Source: Hofstenia miamia
Taxonomy: Eukaryota; Xenacoelomorpha; Acoela
Assembly (NCBI GenBank): GCA_004352715.1
Contig: SCFE01000063.1
Span: 1,351,301-1,415,300, forward strand
DNA length: 64,000 nt
Reading direction: 5' to 3'
Below are positions 23,493-36,095 of the stretch, piece after piece. The notes beneath the pieces were generated by a model. It had not been told where the DNA came from. It searched no databases and saw nothing but the letters and a program-made list of their open reading frames with translations. Positions within the stretch are counted from its first letter, which is position 1. Every line of letters starts with the position of its first letter. The position numbers were made by a program, and so were the translations under genes.

Positions 23493-23494
<2 letters not shown>

Positions 23495-23515
23495 AGTGGC
23501 GCAGCCAGGGGGCAC
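23493..23515 (+). other. CAGTGGCGYAGCCAGG-type transposon end
   Basis: CCAGTGGCGCAGCCAGGGGG is a widely seen terminus of non-autonomous DNA transposons. Related strings occur in this window at about 9291, 10502 (inverted), 25445-25464 (inverted) and 29515. No matching second end was found nearby, so these are isolated ends. Confidence 0.4.
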
Positions 23516-23746
23516 GATGCCATGGGGCACCCTTGGGTGGGTCATCCATATCTTATTTCGCCTTTTTTCAGTCCATCCTCTCCCTTCATAAGCACACTCT
23601 CTATTCTCGTCCTTCGTTTTTTTCTGGATGCCTTTAGTTTAAAAAAAGGGGGTGTAGTCGCGACTATTGCTCGCCATCTCGAATCTAAAAAACTTCTTTT
23701 CTGCAAACTATGAATATTCCGTTAGTAAGAAGAGAAAGACCCAGGC

Positions 23747-24263
23747 CACTAGTCATATGACAACAATTTTAGTTCATACAAGAAGCAAGAGAGCTTAGTC
23801 AATGAATTAGCACACAAAATTACTATGACATGGGTTACGTGCAAAAATAATACACTCTAGGGACACCTGTAAAAGAAGAAAGTTAAAAGGTGAAGTGATA
23901 CTGAAAAAAATCTTTAAATAATCAGGTTAAGAGCTACAGTTCTGGGAGGACTCAACCCCAACTTCGTCAGGGGGACATGAAGTTAAACCCTCTCACAACC
24001 GCAGCATAAGGAAACAGCTTTTTTTCTCTAGGTGCAAAATGAAGACAAAGAAATTAAACAAAATAATAACTAAGCCTCCTACAACTGTAGCTCTTACCCT
24101 GATTATTTAAAGATTTTTTCACTATCACTTCATTTTTTTACAGGTGTCCCTACAGTGTATTTTCTTCTGCCTGCAACCCATGTCATAGTAATTTTGTGTT
24201 ATTGTCAATTGACTAAACTCTCTTGCTTCTTGCATGAACTAAAATCAGGCTATAAGCCTAGTG
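23747..24263. mobile_element. Foldback element: long imperfect inverted repeat
   Basis: The left arm (23747-23950) matches the reverse complement of the right arm (24075-24263). Shared blocks in order include CACTAG, TTTTAGTTCAT, AAGAAGCAAGAGAG, AAAATTACTATGACATGGGT, AGGGACACCTGTAAAA, GAAGTGATA, AATCTTTAAATAATCAGG and AAGAGCTACAGTT. A 124-base spacer separates the arms. Arms of about 190-200 bases with scattered mismatches suggest an old foldback MITE. Confidence 0.8.
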
Positions 24264-24297
24264 TTTCCCTGCTTTTGCTTCTGTTCATATTCACTTT

Positions 24298-24300
<3 letters not shown>

Positions 24301-24350
<50 letters not shown>
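24301..24350. repeat. (TA)n microsatellite
   Basis: Fifty bases of pure TA immediately beyond the foldback element. Confidence 0.95.
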
Positions 24351-24353
<3 letters not shown>

Positions 24354-27300
24354 TTGTAAAATAGTAGTAAGAAATTGCGATTACAAAACAGTAGAAATTG
24401 GAGTTTTGATTGTTACAAAATATTACAATTTTTAGGTACGGTTCTAGAGGTATAATTTTATTTAAAAAAATATGATAATCCTATTGATAACATTTAAACA
24501 TGGCATTTTAATGTATTTTTTCAAAATGTCAAAAGAGAAGTTTTTTCTTAATTTCACTATACTGGTGTTTTGTAACAAATAAAAAATTTTTTTCAAATTA
24601 TTAATTATTTAAGTTCACGCACTTAACAAACTTGACTATAGATTAACGATGTGATAATTTTTTAAGCGAAAATTTAAAATCGGGTGCGGTAAAACATTAA
24701 ATATATGTTCTTTACCACTGCTTAACCTTAGAGTAGATGATCAAAACAATCCTATAAATGCAGAAACATATCACGTAATATTCCAAAGCTTGATATACAA
24801 TAAGTATAGATCACGCATTCATATTAATCCTTAATATTTTCCGCTTACAGATACAGCTTCTGCTTATTTACGCTATATCTAATTCATAATTAAAAAAAAC
24901 GTTTTCCACGACTAGAAAGAAAGCAATTTACCCGACTTTTCAATTTTAAGCTATTAAGGCATATATAAAATTGCATGAACGAACTCTTTGAGAAAGATAA
25001 GTTTTTTAACGTTTACTTTCAACATTACCTTTTCTTATGTGATAATTTTTTTCAATTTCAACATTTATACTTAATATGCATTTAAAAATAAGTCTAGAAC
25101 AGTGTGAAATTATAACTTTTCTAATAATTAATATTTGAAATAAGGACAAAAATTAACTCCATTTTAAGAAATAATTTTAAGAGAGGTATTTGAATTCGTA
25201 CACGGTTTTTTACACTTTGCAAACACAAACGTCAAAGTAATTCGATAATAATACATCAATAGAGACTGGATATTATCAAAATTATAAATTTGCCTTATGT
25301 ACAAACCACCATTTGGTTACGTAACACCAATATGTGTCGAGCGTTACAAAGCAAAGATAAATCTGAAAAATTTGTTCAAAATCACCAATATATATATATA
25401 ACCAGGTAACGTGCATGCTGTCTTCAAGTAAGCCCCCCTTTCGCCACTTCTCGCTACGCCACTGTATATATCTGGTAATAATTAATTTGATAAACATGTA
25501 TCTCGTTAAAAATCCTTATTAGGGACATTTTTAATGACGATATGCAAAACATTGTCTAGACCAATTTTTTGAAAGTCTTCCTGTATGCATTTTTTAAGAT
25601 ACCCAAACACTTAAATATGTTTGTTCTTCATATCAAAGCTTGGCTGCTCTAAACATTAGGCACAAATTAAAGTGACACTAGACCATCATTGGCCAAATCT
25701 TCTAAGGCTATATACTGTGTATTTATATTTGGCAGATGTAGGAGCATAAATAGTTACATTATACTGTAAGTAACTACAAATTTGGATATATAATTTGAGA
25801 TTTCTTATCTGTGAATTTTGCCATTTAGTATTTATAGTGGGAAGCAATGCAATATGAATACTGTTTTGACAATATATTTCTACTGCACGCACGTGCTTCT
25901 TATCTGTTATGCGCAAACAAGTGATTCGACAGTAAAGAAGCGATTAATTTAATCCATTGAATCAAATAACACAATCAATTATTAAATATTTTTAGTAAAA
26001 ATTCCAAATATTATATTTTAAAATATTATTTTTTTTCATTTGCCCTTAGCAACTTCAACTTAAACCCACATATATTAACATGTTCAAATTTCTCTAAGCC
26101 TATTTTTGTGTAAATGACTGATATTTTTGCCCAAAAAATTTTTATGGACATTTTTTCAGAGAATAGCACTAACATATTTTCATATCGACATACTTTTGTT
26201 TATATTTGAATCATCTTAGTCCCCATGCTGCATTTTTTGTTACCATTTGGGTAGCACAGGGAAAATAAACGTATTCTGCAGCACAAGTTTTATCAAAGGT
26301 AAAAAATAGGGCAAAATTGCATCGATTCATTTTATCTGTGTTATCTAATAAGAAATGCTGACTTGTGTTGAAAAATGCTGACGTCAGCAAAAAATGTGCT
26401 GGCAATATGCAATACCACTATGTTTACTTAACGTTATATGTTAAGAGAAGTTACCTGCCAACTTTCAAAGCAATTGTATTATGTTTAAGGAAAATAATTT
26501 TGGAAAAGATGACTTATTGAATTATTTTAGTTTCAAATAATTTAAACGCTCTCATGAAATTCATCGATTATAGTATTTCAATTAATCATTTTATTAGCGG
26601 ATCAATAGGTCTGGCTCGTTCTTAATACATAAAGTATACGTCTGGTCATATCGTGACCAATAATCCGCAGATCCGTTTCCGCTTCTGCTTCCATTATCTT
26701 TTGAATATAGCTGTTTTCACAAGTTTTTTAATTTCTAGTGAATAATGCGATATGATGTCCTTCACCTTCGGGCTGTATATCTTAATTTATAATTTTGACT
26801 GCGTTGAAATTTGAAAAAATGATTAGAATCAATTTTATTTACGATTGACTAATGATGTCTACGAAATGTTATAATTATTTTTGCAAACATTTACTTTTAA
26901 AGAATCGTATTCCTTAGATTGTAAAAATGTATAATTCCCAAAAATCATTAGACAATTAAACAACCTCCAACTGTCTATATGGCGCACTTAAAATCTCTAT
27001 TTTTTAAGAAAATCAGCAATGCGCCTTATGTATGAACATTGCATGTGCTTGCTTGATGATTTTATATCCAAATTCCGACTCAAAAAACAAGAAATTTGAA
27101 GGATTCGCAAAAGACGAATTACTGGAAAAGTTGGCGTAAATTTTGTTTAAAATTAAAAGTTATTGTTAATCATTTGAATAAAGTATGATCTATTCAACTA
27201 TTTTGTTTTGCTTTAGAGCATTATGTTCCAATAGATCGGCTTATAGTCCGCAAAATACGGTAGTCATTTATCGTTTACAATGTATTAATAAATACCAATG

Positions 27301-30300
27301 CTTCAGCTATATCTATATATTTGCTCTTACGCTTTCAACACATTTTATATTAACCTTTAAGTTTAATTTTTGTAGGAATTTTAGTGGGAATATTTCGATA
27401 TTTTGTAATTAATACTTATGTGGATAACATTGACAGAAAAAAACAGTGTTTTCATTGGGAATAACTTGCAAAAACTTTAATTTTTGGTAGCATTCACAAA
27501 TTTTAATTACATTTATATGTATGCTTGTCAACTACTACTTCAATATATCATAAACGGAAGTAATGCAAGTTCATTCAATATTGGCCTATGTTTTCGACCC
27601 ATGTCCATCTATACTTGAAACCCGCTTGCATAACCTTTTCTTTAGTTTTAATTTTTATATCGTTAAATTTACCTTAAATGAATCTTTGAAAAAAATTAGA
27701 CAAAACATTAATCAACTGCAAATGAACTTCCATTTAGTAGTATTAGCATTTATTTCAGCATTTACAATATTCTGCCAGTATATGTGTAATTCAGAATTTA
27801 AGTCGAGCCAAGTCTTACTGCAATCACTCTCTGGCGATTTGCAGTAAAATTAACAAAAATGAGGCCACAAACACACTTCGCCACAGACCAAGATCAATAT
27901 GTGATGTAACAAATTACCTCTAGTGACTAAATGAAATAATTAGCTATTTTACACATCTATGTACTTTTTGAAACGCTTTGATTTCTTGAAAATTGCAAAT
28001 CTACATTCAAATATAATGAGGACATTAACAATAAACAATCATTTTTCGGCATATGAAAATTTGTTATTTTATGACATAAGAATAAAAAATATGAATATGC
28101 ACAAGCAGAAATGCAAATCTAACCTTTTCTCTTTGAAATGAAATATTTCTAGAAATTTAATTTCCTTATTGGCTGTGAAACACTTTAATTGTTTGATGAA
28201 CTATTTTTTTGTTGTGAAGCAAATACAATGGTTGTATCTCCACAAATTTGAAGGGGATTTTTGGAATTCTGTGTATTGCATAGTTGGACAAAAGTTTACA
28301 CCAATTCCCTCCTTGCAAGAGTACTTATTGCTACTTTTCTATTTTTGTACTGCAAATCGCCTGGCCGTAGGCCTTGGTCGAATTTTTACTATTTTCAACG
28401 CTTTTAATGTAATGGAAATTACTTGATCCATGAACCCACCCGTGAGTAACATATAGTACCCACATTGGCCTAATATAATTTATTTAAATTAAAAAAAATC
28501 AGTTAGCAATAACATTAATTTACCCAATTAACAGATTTAAGTGACATGTCTACATTTGTTTTAGTTTTAAAATGTAGAAAATCAAATCAACTCTTCTGTT
28601 AGTTTAGCGGTGATTGTGTGAATAATAGCGAATAAGTTCTAAATGCGTTTTTAACCTTCAATAGCTTCAAACGTTGATTTTCTTTAAATACTTTCGTTTT
28701 ATTGCTACTGTCAACTCAAGTCACGTGCCTCTTATCAATGACTAGTGTATAACAACGCATATTTCCTTTCATATATTGCGTGGCTAGTTTTAGACATCGA
28801 CACATGTATTACGCCATAATTTGAGATCAATTTCTTTATTAAGATGGAGCATTAAAATAATTTTTTGTAGAATCTGTCATTTGTTGCTAGTTAAGACCAA
28901 AATTACAAAATAAATTCTAAATTTTAAGCTTATTTTGATAAACAGTCTTAATTAAATATTTTGCTAAATGATTAAAGAGATATTTTGTAGGAATACTAAG
29001 GAACTTGTTTCTGTCAAAATTTTACAGTTTTTCGCAATATGCAATCGAAATGTTCTATCAAATTAATCTATAGCATCCGAAATTTTTTAAAATTTTAATT
29101 TTTGACAAACTACTGTTTTCTAGTTTTATATTTTTTTCAAAAATACAGTTTCGAATGCTTAATGAAAATTTATGAATATGTTAAAGCAGTTTTAGAATTT
29201 AATTAAGAAATATAAAATGTCTTAAAAATATTTTATAAAGAATTTAAAATTTTTTCTACAACATGCTTTTCATGTCTTGCTTTTTTCAAAAACTAAGGTA
29301 CTGAATTTTTTCAGTTATTTAAAACAGCTAATTTATATAGTAAAAATGTGTACAAAATAATTTAGTAAAGCTTTACCTTGGAAATTGTAGTAATAATAAT
29401 AATTAGAAATAAATATAAATCTTGAGAAATTAATATAAAGTCACATTCTTTTTTACTTTTTCAAATATTCTACTTCTGGGAAAAATTATTTTTACATTTT
29501 AAGAAACACAAGCAGTGGTGTACGCAGGATTTTTGGTTGGGGACATCTTGGATACAATCTAATGTAGTGGCATATAACTGATTATGAAAACGTAGCCATA
29601 GACTCACAAACTGTAAATTGAAAAATGATCGTATAAGAATTAACCAAATTTTTCCTTTTAAATTTGTTCTACAAAAATTTTTTTTATTTTTTAACGGAAA
29701 AAAATTACATTTAGGAATTTTACGAGAAACATGTCACCTCACTCTCCTGGATAAACCACTGAATATAACATCGGAATAAATATTTTATAAATTGTAGACT
29801 TCAAATGTGTTATTTCATTGCATTCTTCCAGGAATAGTATGTTCATGTATCACAATCCTAATCATTGACTGCGACCGGAGATGCCTTTGTGCTTTTATTT
29901 CTGATTTCAATTTCACTATATTCTTGACAGAGTGTGCAGTAGTAACAAAATAGTGCTTGAAGAATGTCTTTGTAAATTGGGTATTTAATATGCAAATGTT
30001 TTTTCACCTAAAAATCAAAATCAACTATTAATACAATATTCACGTTTGACATTGAAAAATCAGAATTATTGTTTTATTTGCTCGGCTGATTGTTACATTG
30101 ATGTAGTCTGAGTATACTTGCCTATGATATGTTTTCGTGAAGTTGCAGACGATTATTTACTAATAATGACAATTGTAATGACGCCGAAATCATTTCCCGC
30201 AATATTTTTCACTAAAGTTTAACAAAAGTAAGTCATATTCAGGGTGCGGATAAATACATAAACACATAAATACATATTTTTAGCACATAAATCTACTTTA

Positions 30301-30553
30301 ATCAATGAAATCATTGAAAACATTTGAACCGGCCATGGCCTGCCTTATATAGAGCAGGCCATGACCCGACCCAGATAGAATTGTTTAGATTCTGACCCGA
30401 CACGTAAAATATTGTTAACATTCTGACCAGCCTCACATAAAATTACAAAAAAAGGTGTAAACAATTGATTTTCACTAAGTGTTTCATTGATTTTCAGAAA
30501 CATTAATTTCGCAACAGTTTAGAATGATAATCTATTTCTTAGTTTTGTATTAA
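24351..30553. other. 6-kb stretch without a supported gene
   Basis: AT-rich. It contains an inverted CAGTGGCGTAGCGAG-type transposon end at 25428-25464 beside a short TA tract, a related CAGTGGTGTACGCAGG end at 29515, and a 10-bp stem (CATGGCCTGC / GCAGGCCATG) with a 10-base loop at 30334-30363. Open frames of 60-95 residues (for example 27563-27847 and 28169-28426) show no domain and lie in low-complexity AT sequence. Confidence 0.45.
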
Positions 30554-31002
30554 GGGGGTGCCACACGATTAGTCTTTTGACTATAGTCAAAATTGCGGTT
30601 TTGCATTCTTTTGTCTATTAGTCAAAAAATTTGACTAATAGTCAATTATTTTTACTAATAGTCAAAAGATGTTTCTGCATAAATTGCATTGCATATACAT
30701 GTACAAAAATTACTAAGTGGAGTCGCTATAATTACATTTCAACTGTATGTGACGGGAGAACATTTCGGATGATGAAATAAATAGGCCTCATACTCTAGTT
30801 AATTGATCAACTAGCGCATATCAGGCGCGTACTTAGGGGGTGCGAACGACCCCCCTTTTTAGATGACCTGCCTTTTTTGGAATTAAACTTACGTATGGTA
30901 AGCCATATTTGTTATTCCACGTGCGTGGTGTTATAAGATTTCATATTTTATATTATATGTAGTACATTACTGAACCATGATTGTTAATATACACATCACT
31001 AA

Positions 31003-31455
31003 AAAAATAACTTTTTCATTTTTTGTAAAAAAAAGAATAGAAATGCCCTTTTCAGAAAAATCCGACCCCCACCCAATCAGCAGGTTGAAATCTTTATAGA
31101 AAATTCAAAATAGCTAAGCAATCAACTAGCCTTTGAAACAGCTCTCTCCCCAATGGAATTGGGTTTAAAAACACGCTAAAGCAATTTCGACAAGTTGTTT
31201 GNAAAAATAACTTTTTCATTTTTTGTAAAAAAAAGAATAGAAATGCCCTTTTCAGAAAAATCCGACCCCCCTTATAAATTGCTAGGTACGCGCCTGCATA
31301 TTTAAAGAATTATGTAAACATTTAACCCAATCAGCAGGTTGAAATCTTTATAGAAAATTCAAAATAGCTAAGCAATCAACTAGCCTTTGAAACAGCTCTC
31401 TCCCCAATGGAATTGGGTTTAAAAACACGCTAAAGCAATTTCGACAAGTTGTTTG
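31003..31455. repeat. Near-identical duplication around a single N (likely assembly artefact)
   Basis: 31003-31201 recurs as 31203-31455 with one N (31202) at the junction. The second copy carries about 55 additional bases, including the right end of the CAGGCGCGTAC element, that the first lacks. Two haplotypes joined end to end would give exactly this. Confidence 0.8.
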
Positions 31456-31551
31456 TTTGCGCCTATCTTAATGACATTTAAGATGAAAGTGCAAAGTTAT
31501 TTAAAATCAAAATTCCCATTTTCTTTCAAAATTACAATAAGTTGACTATTC

Positions 31552-31634
31552 GGGGGTGCCACACGGTTAGTCTTTTGACTATAGTCAAAAAAGTTTTTTG
31601 ACTATAGTCAAAAGACTAATCGTGTGGCACCCCC
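31552..31634. repeat. 83-bp near-perfect palindrome
   Basis: Arms of 41 bases (31552-31592 and 31594-31634) around one central G, with a single mismatch. The outer part is the GGGGGTGCCACACG terminus and the inner part the TTTTGACTATAGTCAAAA palindrome, so it is a MITE reduced to its two inverted ends. Confidence 0.9.
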
Positions 31635-32674
31635 TTTAGTGGAGCCGCTTCATTTTTAGATGATAATGGTCTGATGACAAACACAATTCTTTTGCTATAG
31701 TATATTCAATGGTTTATTAAAAACCCTGCCTATTGCCCTATGTCACTCCAGTCTAATTGTCACAATGCAGTTGCACATCAATTGTTAATATTACTTAAAT
31801 TAAAAAGGCTCAGGTTTTCTGCAAAAATAAGTATGACCCATAAATTTAATTTAATGTGATGTAATTGCCACTTTGTGCAAACTTAGATGTTTTACTGAAG
31901 TCAGATCTAAATCTTTCTTAAACACTTGCGTTTTTTCATTGATATCGTAAGGTAATATTGATTGCAAATCTCATTTAGAAGTAGATTTATCAAAGTATAA
32001 ATATTATTCCTAATTTTTTTATTATTTAACGTAGCTACACATCACGACTTTCTAATTTTTGAATATTTCCTAAGTCGCTCCCTTTTCATTACCCTCACAA
32101 TACTTAAGCTCATATTAATTACAAGAAAACTTCTTGATTAGGCTTATCATTTTGCCAAAATCCAGATTTCTTTTTACCTAATCGATATCGGCAATTTCGT
32201 CCCAAAACAAACATGTATTTAGTTAATAATTCAAACTCAATAAACCAGCTCCTATGCTTTGACCTTCAAATATGTTGATAATCCTATCCAATTCTATATT
32301 TAAAAGATTAGTTTTTTGCATAGAAGAGTGTTTTTTTCAAACAGTTGTCAAGCAATTACAGTAATTCTAGTGTTAAATTCCGTCTTTGCAAATCGAGCTA
32401 TGATTATATGTTACGCCTCAGTAAAATGAAATCAAATAATCATATGTTTAAATTAAGTTTACTTTTTCTAATTTATTTCGCAAAATGTCCCATTCTTCTC
32501 TTATGTTATACATTAATAAAAATATTTTTGAGTTGCAGTAACTTGGTGATTTTATTATTTTATGTACCCTATTTCATTGCTAACAAAAACTATTAAGTTT
32601 CATTACGTCAAAAGTAACGGCTGATTAAGACAAAATGAAATAAGTTTGCAATCCACTGCTACTTACATGTAGAA

Positions 32675-32700
<26 letters not shown>
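31635..32700. other. Non-coding stretch, nothing recognised
   Basis: AT-rich with one featureless short open frame (32345-32596) and a TA tract leading into the large gap. Confidence 0.5.
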
Positions 32701-32709
<9 letters not shown>

Positions 32710-33654
32710 NNNNNNNNNNNNNNNNNNNNNNNNNNNNNNNNNNNNNNNNNNNNNNNNNNNNNNNNNNNNNNNNNNNNNNNNNNNNNNNNNNNNNNNNNNN
32801 NNNNNNNNNNNNNNNNNNNNNNNNNNNNNNNNNNNNNNNNNNNNNNNNNNNNNNNNNNNNNNNNNNNNNNNNNNNNNNNNNNNNNNNNNNNNNNNNNNNN
32901 NNNNNNNNNNNNNNNNNNNNNNNNNNNNNNNNNNNNNNNNNNNNNNNNNNNNNNNNNNNNNNNNNNNNNNNNNNNNNNNNNNNNNNNNNNNNNNNNNNNN
33001 NNNNNNNNNNNNNNNNNNNNNNNNNNNNNNNNNNNNNNNNNNNNNNNNNNNNNNNNNNNNNNNNNNNNNNNNNNNNNNNNNNNNNNNNNNNNNNNNNNNN
33101 NNNNNNNNNNNNNNNNNNNNNNNNNNNNNNNNNNNNNNNNNNNNNNNNNNNNNNNNNNNNNNNNNNNNNNNNNNNNNNNNNNNNNNNNNNNNNNNNNNNN
33201 NNNNNNNNNNNNNNNNNNNNNNNNNNNNNNNNNNNNNNNNNNNNNNNNNNNNNNNNNNNNNNNNNNNNNNNNNNNNNNNNNNNNNNNNNNNNNNNNNNNN
33301 NNNNNNNNNNNNNNNNNNNNNNNNNNNNNNNNNNNNNNNNNNNNNNNNNNNNNNNNNNNNNNNNNNNNNNNNNNNNNNNNNNNNNNNNNNNNNNNNNNNN
33401 NNNNNNNNNNNNNNNNNNNNNNNNNNNNNNNNNNNNNNNNNNNNNNNNNNNNNNNNNNNNNNNNNNNNNNNNNNNNNNNNNNNNNNNNNNNNNNNNNNNN
33501 NNNNNNNNNNNNNNNNNNNNNNNNNNNNNNNNNNNNNNNNNNNNNNNNNNNNNNNNNNNNNNNNNNNNNNNNNNNNNNNNNNNNNNNNNNNNNNNNNNNN
33601 NNNNNNNNNNNNNNNNNNNNNNNNNNNNNNNNNNNNNNNNNNNNNNNNNNNNNN
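32710..33654. other. Assembly gap (945 N) flanked by (TA)n on both sides
   Basis: TA tracts at 32680-32709 and 33655-33677 border the gap, so the missing sequence is probably TA-rich repeat. Open frames crossing it are artefacts. Confidence 0.95.
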
Positions 33655-34202
33655 TATATATATATATATATATATATTATCAAGGACAATTTTTCTCCAA
33701 TGTAAGCCTTTACTTAATTTTAATTTTATTCTTAACAACATAGAAAGCCTTAAAACTTTGTATATTTTAAAGTTGAAATTATGAAAGTCAAAAGAAAACG
33801 ACAGCAAGCATTCAATTAGTACATTATATTTCATTTATGCATTTTATTTGCTTTTAATAAAGTAAATGAAAAGAAATTATGACGAATTTCAATATACTGA
33901 AAAGGTTACACAAATTTTAGGAAGAGAACATTATAAAGTCTTACTGTAAATATAATTTTGCAGCAATTGACAAAATATTAGGAAATATACTGTATATGAT
34001 CAATCTATAAATAATTAAAAATTGATTCTCTGTAAGTCTACTTATTTTTTACACTATTGTATTGATTCGGTGTCTTATTATTCTGCGTGTTCTTTTGCAA
34101 TGGTAATTAACCATAACAAAATAACCATACGGAAAACAGGAGGTGACACAATAATAGAATTTTATCTAGTTTTCGACTAATGAAGATGTACATAAACTGA
34201 TG

Positions 34203-35767
34203 TACAGTACAAGAAAAAAGAATTTGGCCACCAATGATTTCTCAAAAATTTTTCCAAGAAATGTACGCCAAGAATGTCATAGTTATTTTTTAATTTGATT
34301 TGGGGTTGCACAAAGAGGAATTCGTCCATGTTGAGACATAAATATCAATGTTTACTTTAAATCTCAAGGAGAAATGCTACAGTGCTTGTAGTTAGCTAAT
34401 CTTTTCTTGGAAAAATGTATTCGGTCACTTCAGACCAAGTCAGAGAATCTGTAAAAAAATTTCATTTGTTGAGATTTTTCAGTCTAATTATATTGAACAT
34501 GTCTAACAACAGCCTTTCTTCGCCATATATGATGCCTGGTTACGTACCTCTTGCCATCCGCGAATTGATTATCTTTAAACATTTTGAAGGGATAAATCAA
34601 CATAATATATCCCAACTTGTAGAGCGACCTCGAACTACTGTCGGGCATATCATCAGACATTTCAGTTCTGAAAACATCATTGCCCCCAAGCCAAAGTCCG
34701 GAAGAACAAAGAAGTCCTCCAAAACCTCCCAATCAGCTCTTATGTGCCTTTCAAAGCGAAATCCCAGGAAGACTTCAGAGGAATTTCGCAAGAAATGGGC
34801 TAATGGTCACCTCGTAACAGCAAGAACTGTGCGAAACATCCTGAAGAAGTACTCAATTGGGATTTTCGTGGTGCACAGAAAGCCATTCTTAACCTCAAAG
34901 CAAAGATTACGCCGGGTGAGGTGGGCCAATTTAATGAGAGACAATTTATCTGAAGATTGTTATATTTCAGATGAGTCAAGATTTGAGCTATACTCATCGA
35001 AGGGAATGTTGATAAAGAGACCAAATGGGCAGAAGTTCAGATTTTTGCCTCAACTTGATCGGGGGTGTGAAGTCTGTAATGGTATGGGGTGCAAAATGGA
35101 AGTGTGGCCTTCGCAAGATTGTTCAGATCACTGGTACTCTCCGAAGCTCTTAATCTGCTTGGATTCTAGAAAATGAACTTTTGCCACTCCATATCATACC
35201 TCAAAAGAAATGAAAAATTTCCTCCACAGTAATTGGGTTGCTATCCTTGCTGACTGGCCTGGGCAATCTCCAGACCTTAACATTATCAAAAATATGTGGA
35301 AAGAGGTCAAATATCGAATTTGACAGCATACTCTTCATACTGCAAACGAGCTATGGAGCCCAATAAAGAAAAAATTTTATGCAATTCTAACAGCTTTATT
35401 GAAAAACTTTTTGCTTTAATCCCTGATCGCCTTAAAGCTGTTATTCTACAAAATATTAGAAGAAACAGTTTTGTTGCTAAGTACTTGTATTGTATCAATG
35501 TTTAATTTATGTATCTTATTTTGAATTTACTTTTTTCGGATTTGTCATTTGTTAAAATTTTTTCAGGTGGCCGAATATATTTTTCCAATACAAATTTTCT
35601 AATTTTGATTAAAAATTAATAGCCAATTGTTATTCTAAATATTTTATGGTATTTAGAAATTAAAATTTTCCTTTCTTAATCAAAGTAACACTTAGTTATA
35701 ATTTTAGTGAATGTTCATTATTTATTTAAAATAGCAAGGTGGTCGAATACATATTTCAAGTACTGTA
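34203..35767 (+). mobile_element. Tc1-like transposon with IR/DR ends
   Basis: Left outer end TACAGTACAAGAAAAAAG...TTGGCCACC (34203-34232) and right outer end, reverse complemented from 35767, TACAGTACTTGAAATATG...TCGACCACC are inverted repeats. Inner copies of the same motif lie at 34404-34428 (TTGGAAAAATGTATTCGGTC) and, inverted, at 35566-35591 (GGTGGCCGAATATATTTTTC). Two direct repeats in each inverted end is the IR/DR layout of the Sleeping Beauty group of Tc1 elements. The ends are TA. At about 1.57 kb it has the usual Tc1 length and is intact in outline, but its transposase is dead. Confidence 0.85.
34499..35505 (+). pseudogene. Tc1-family transposase pseudogene
   Basis: The reading frame upstream of 34499 overlaps the inner direct repeat, so the first sensible ATG is MSNNSLSSPYMMPGYVPLAI at 34499. 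The paired-like DNA-binding region follows (IRELIIFKHFEGINQHNISQ, VERPRTTVGHIIRHF), then RTVRNILKKYSI and the first catalytic block SDESRFELYSSKG. After a stop near 35174, FATPYHTSKEMKNFLHSNWV and ADWPGQSPDLNIIKNMWKEV remain. The second Asp block (usually QDN) is destroyed by a frameshift, and the catalytic Glu of the PIENxW block is Lys. A further stop lies in the C-terminal tail. The family length is about 340 residues; this copy is complete in extent but inactive. Confidence 0.85.
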
Positions 35768-36095
35768 GTGGTACACTATAACCATGGCCACGTACATTTA
35801 CGTGGGTCATGCTATAGCACTTAATAAGTGCACGAAGATTAGTCCAATGAACACTTATTGTACTTCTTAGTGCACTGATTTTTAAGCAATGACTTCTTAA
35901 CAACCCTGACGCTCGCTACTGCCATCAGCTAACATGACTTTCAATAATAAGTTATTTTTTAATTTTAAAGTTTATATGGAATAATAAAATATATATAAAA
36001 ATAGAAAAAGTTAAAATTGACATTTTATGTGTGTACCAGACAAGTCTTCGTCTCACAAGGCACAAATTCAAAATTACCAGTTTGCAGCTAAGCTA
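35768..36095. other. Short intergenic stretch
   Basis: Contains the repeated palindromic string AAGTGCAC-type near 35830 and 35875 and otherwise nothing recognised. Confidence 0.4.

Larger units (their letters stand above)
30554..31634. mobile_element. Composite of MITEs with GGGGGTGCCACACGATTAG ends
   Basis: GGGGGTGCCACACGATTAGT begins at 30554, and its inverted partner ends at 31634. Between them the pair TTTTGACTATAGTCAAAA and ATTAGTCAAA-type repeats recur. A second element with ends CAGGCGCGTACTTAG (30822) and CTAGGTACGCGCCTG (to 31296), flanked by CATAT on both sides, is nested inside. The region also holds an assembly-type duplication at 31003-31455. Confidence 0.6.

Noticed and set aside
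27563-28426. Two frames of 94 and 85 residues
   Set aside because: No conserved motif. Hydrophobic bias reflects T-rich sequence.
32625-33834. Minus-strand open frames of 354 and 385 residues
   Set aside because: They consist almost entirely of the N gap and flanking TA repeat (IYIYIY).
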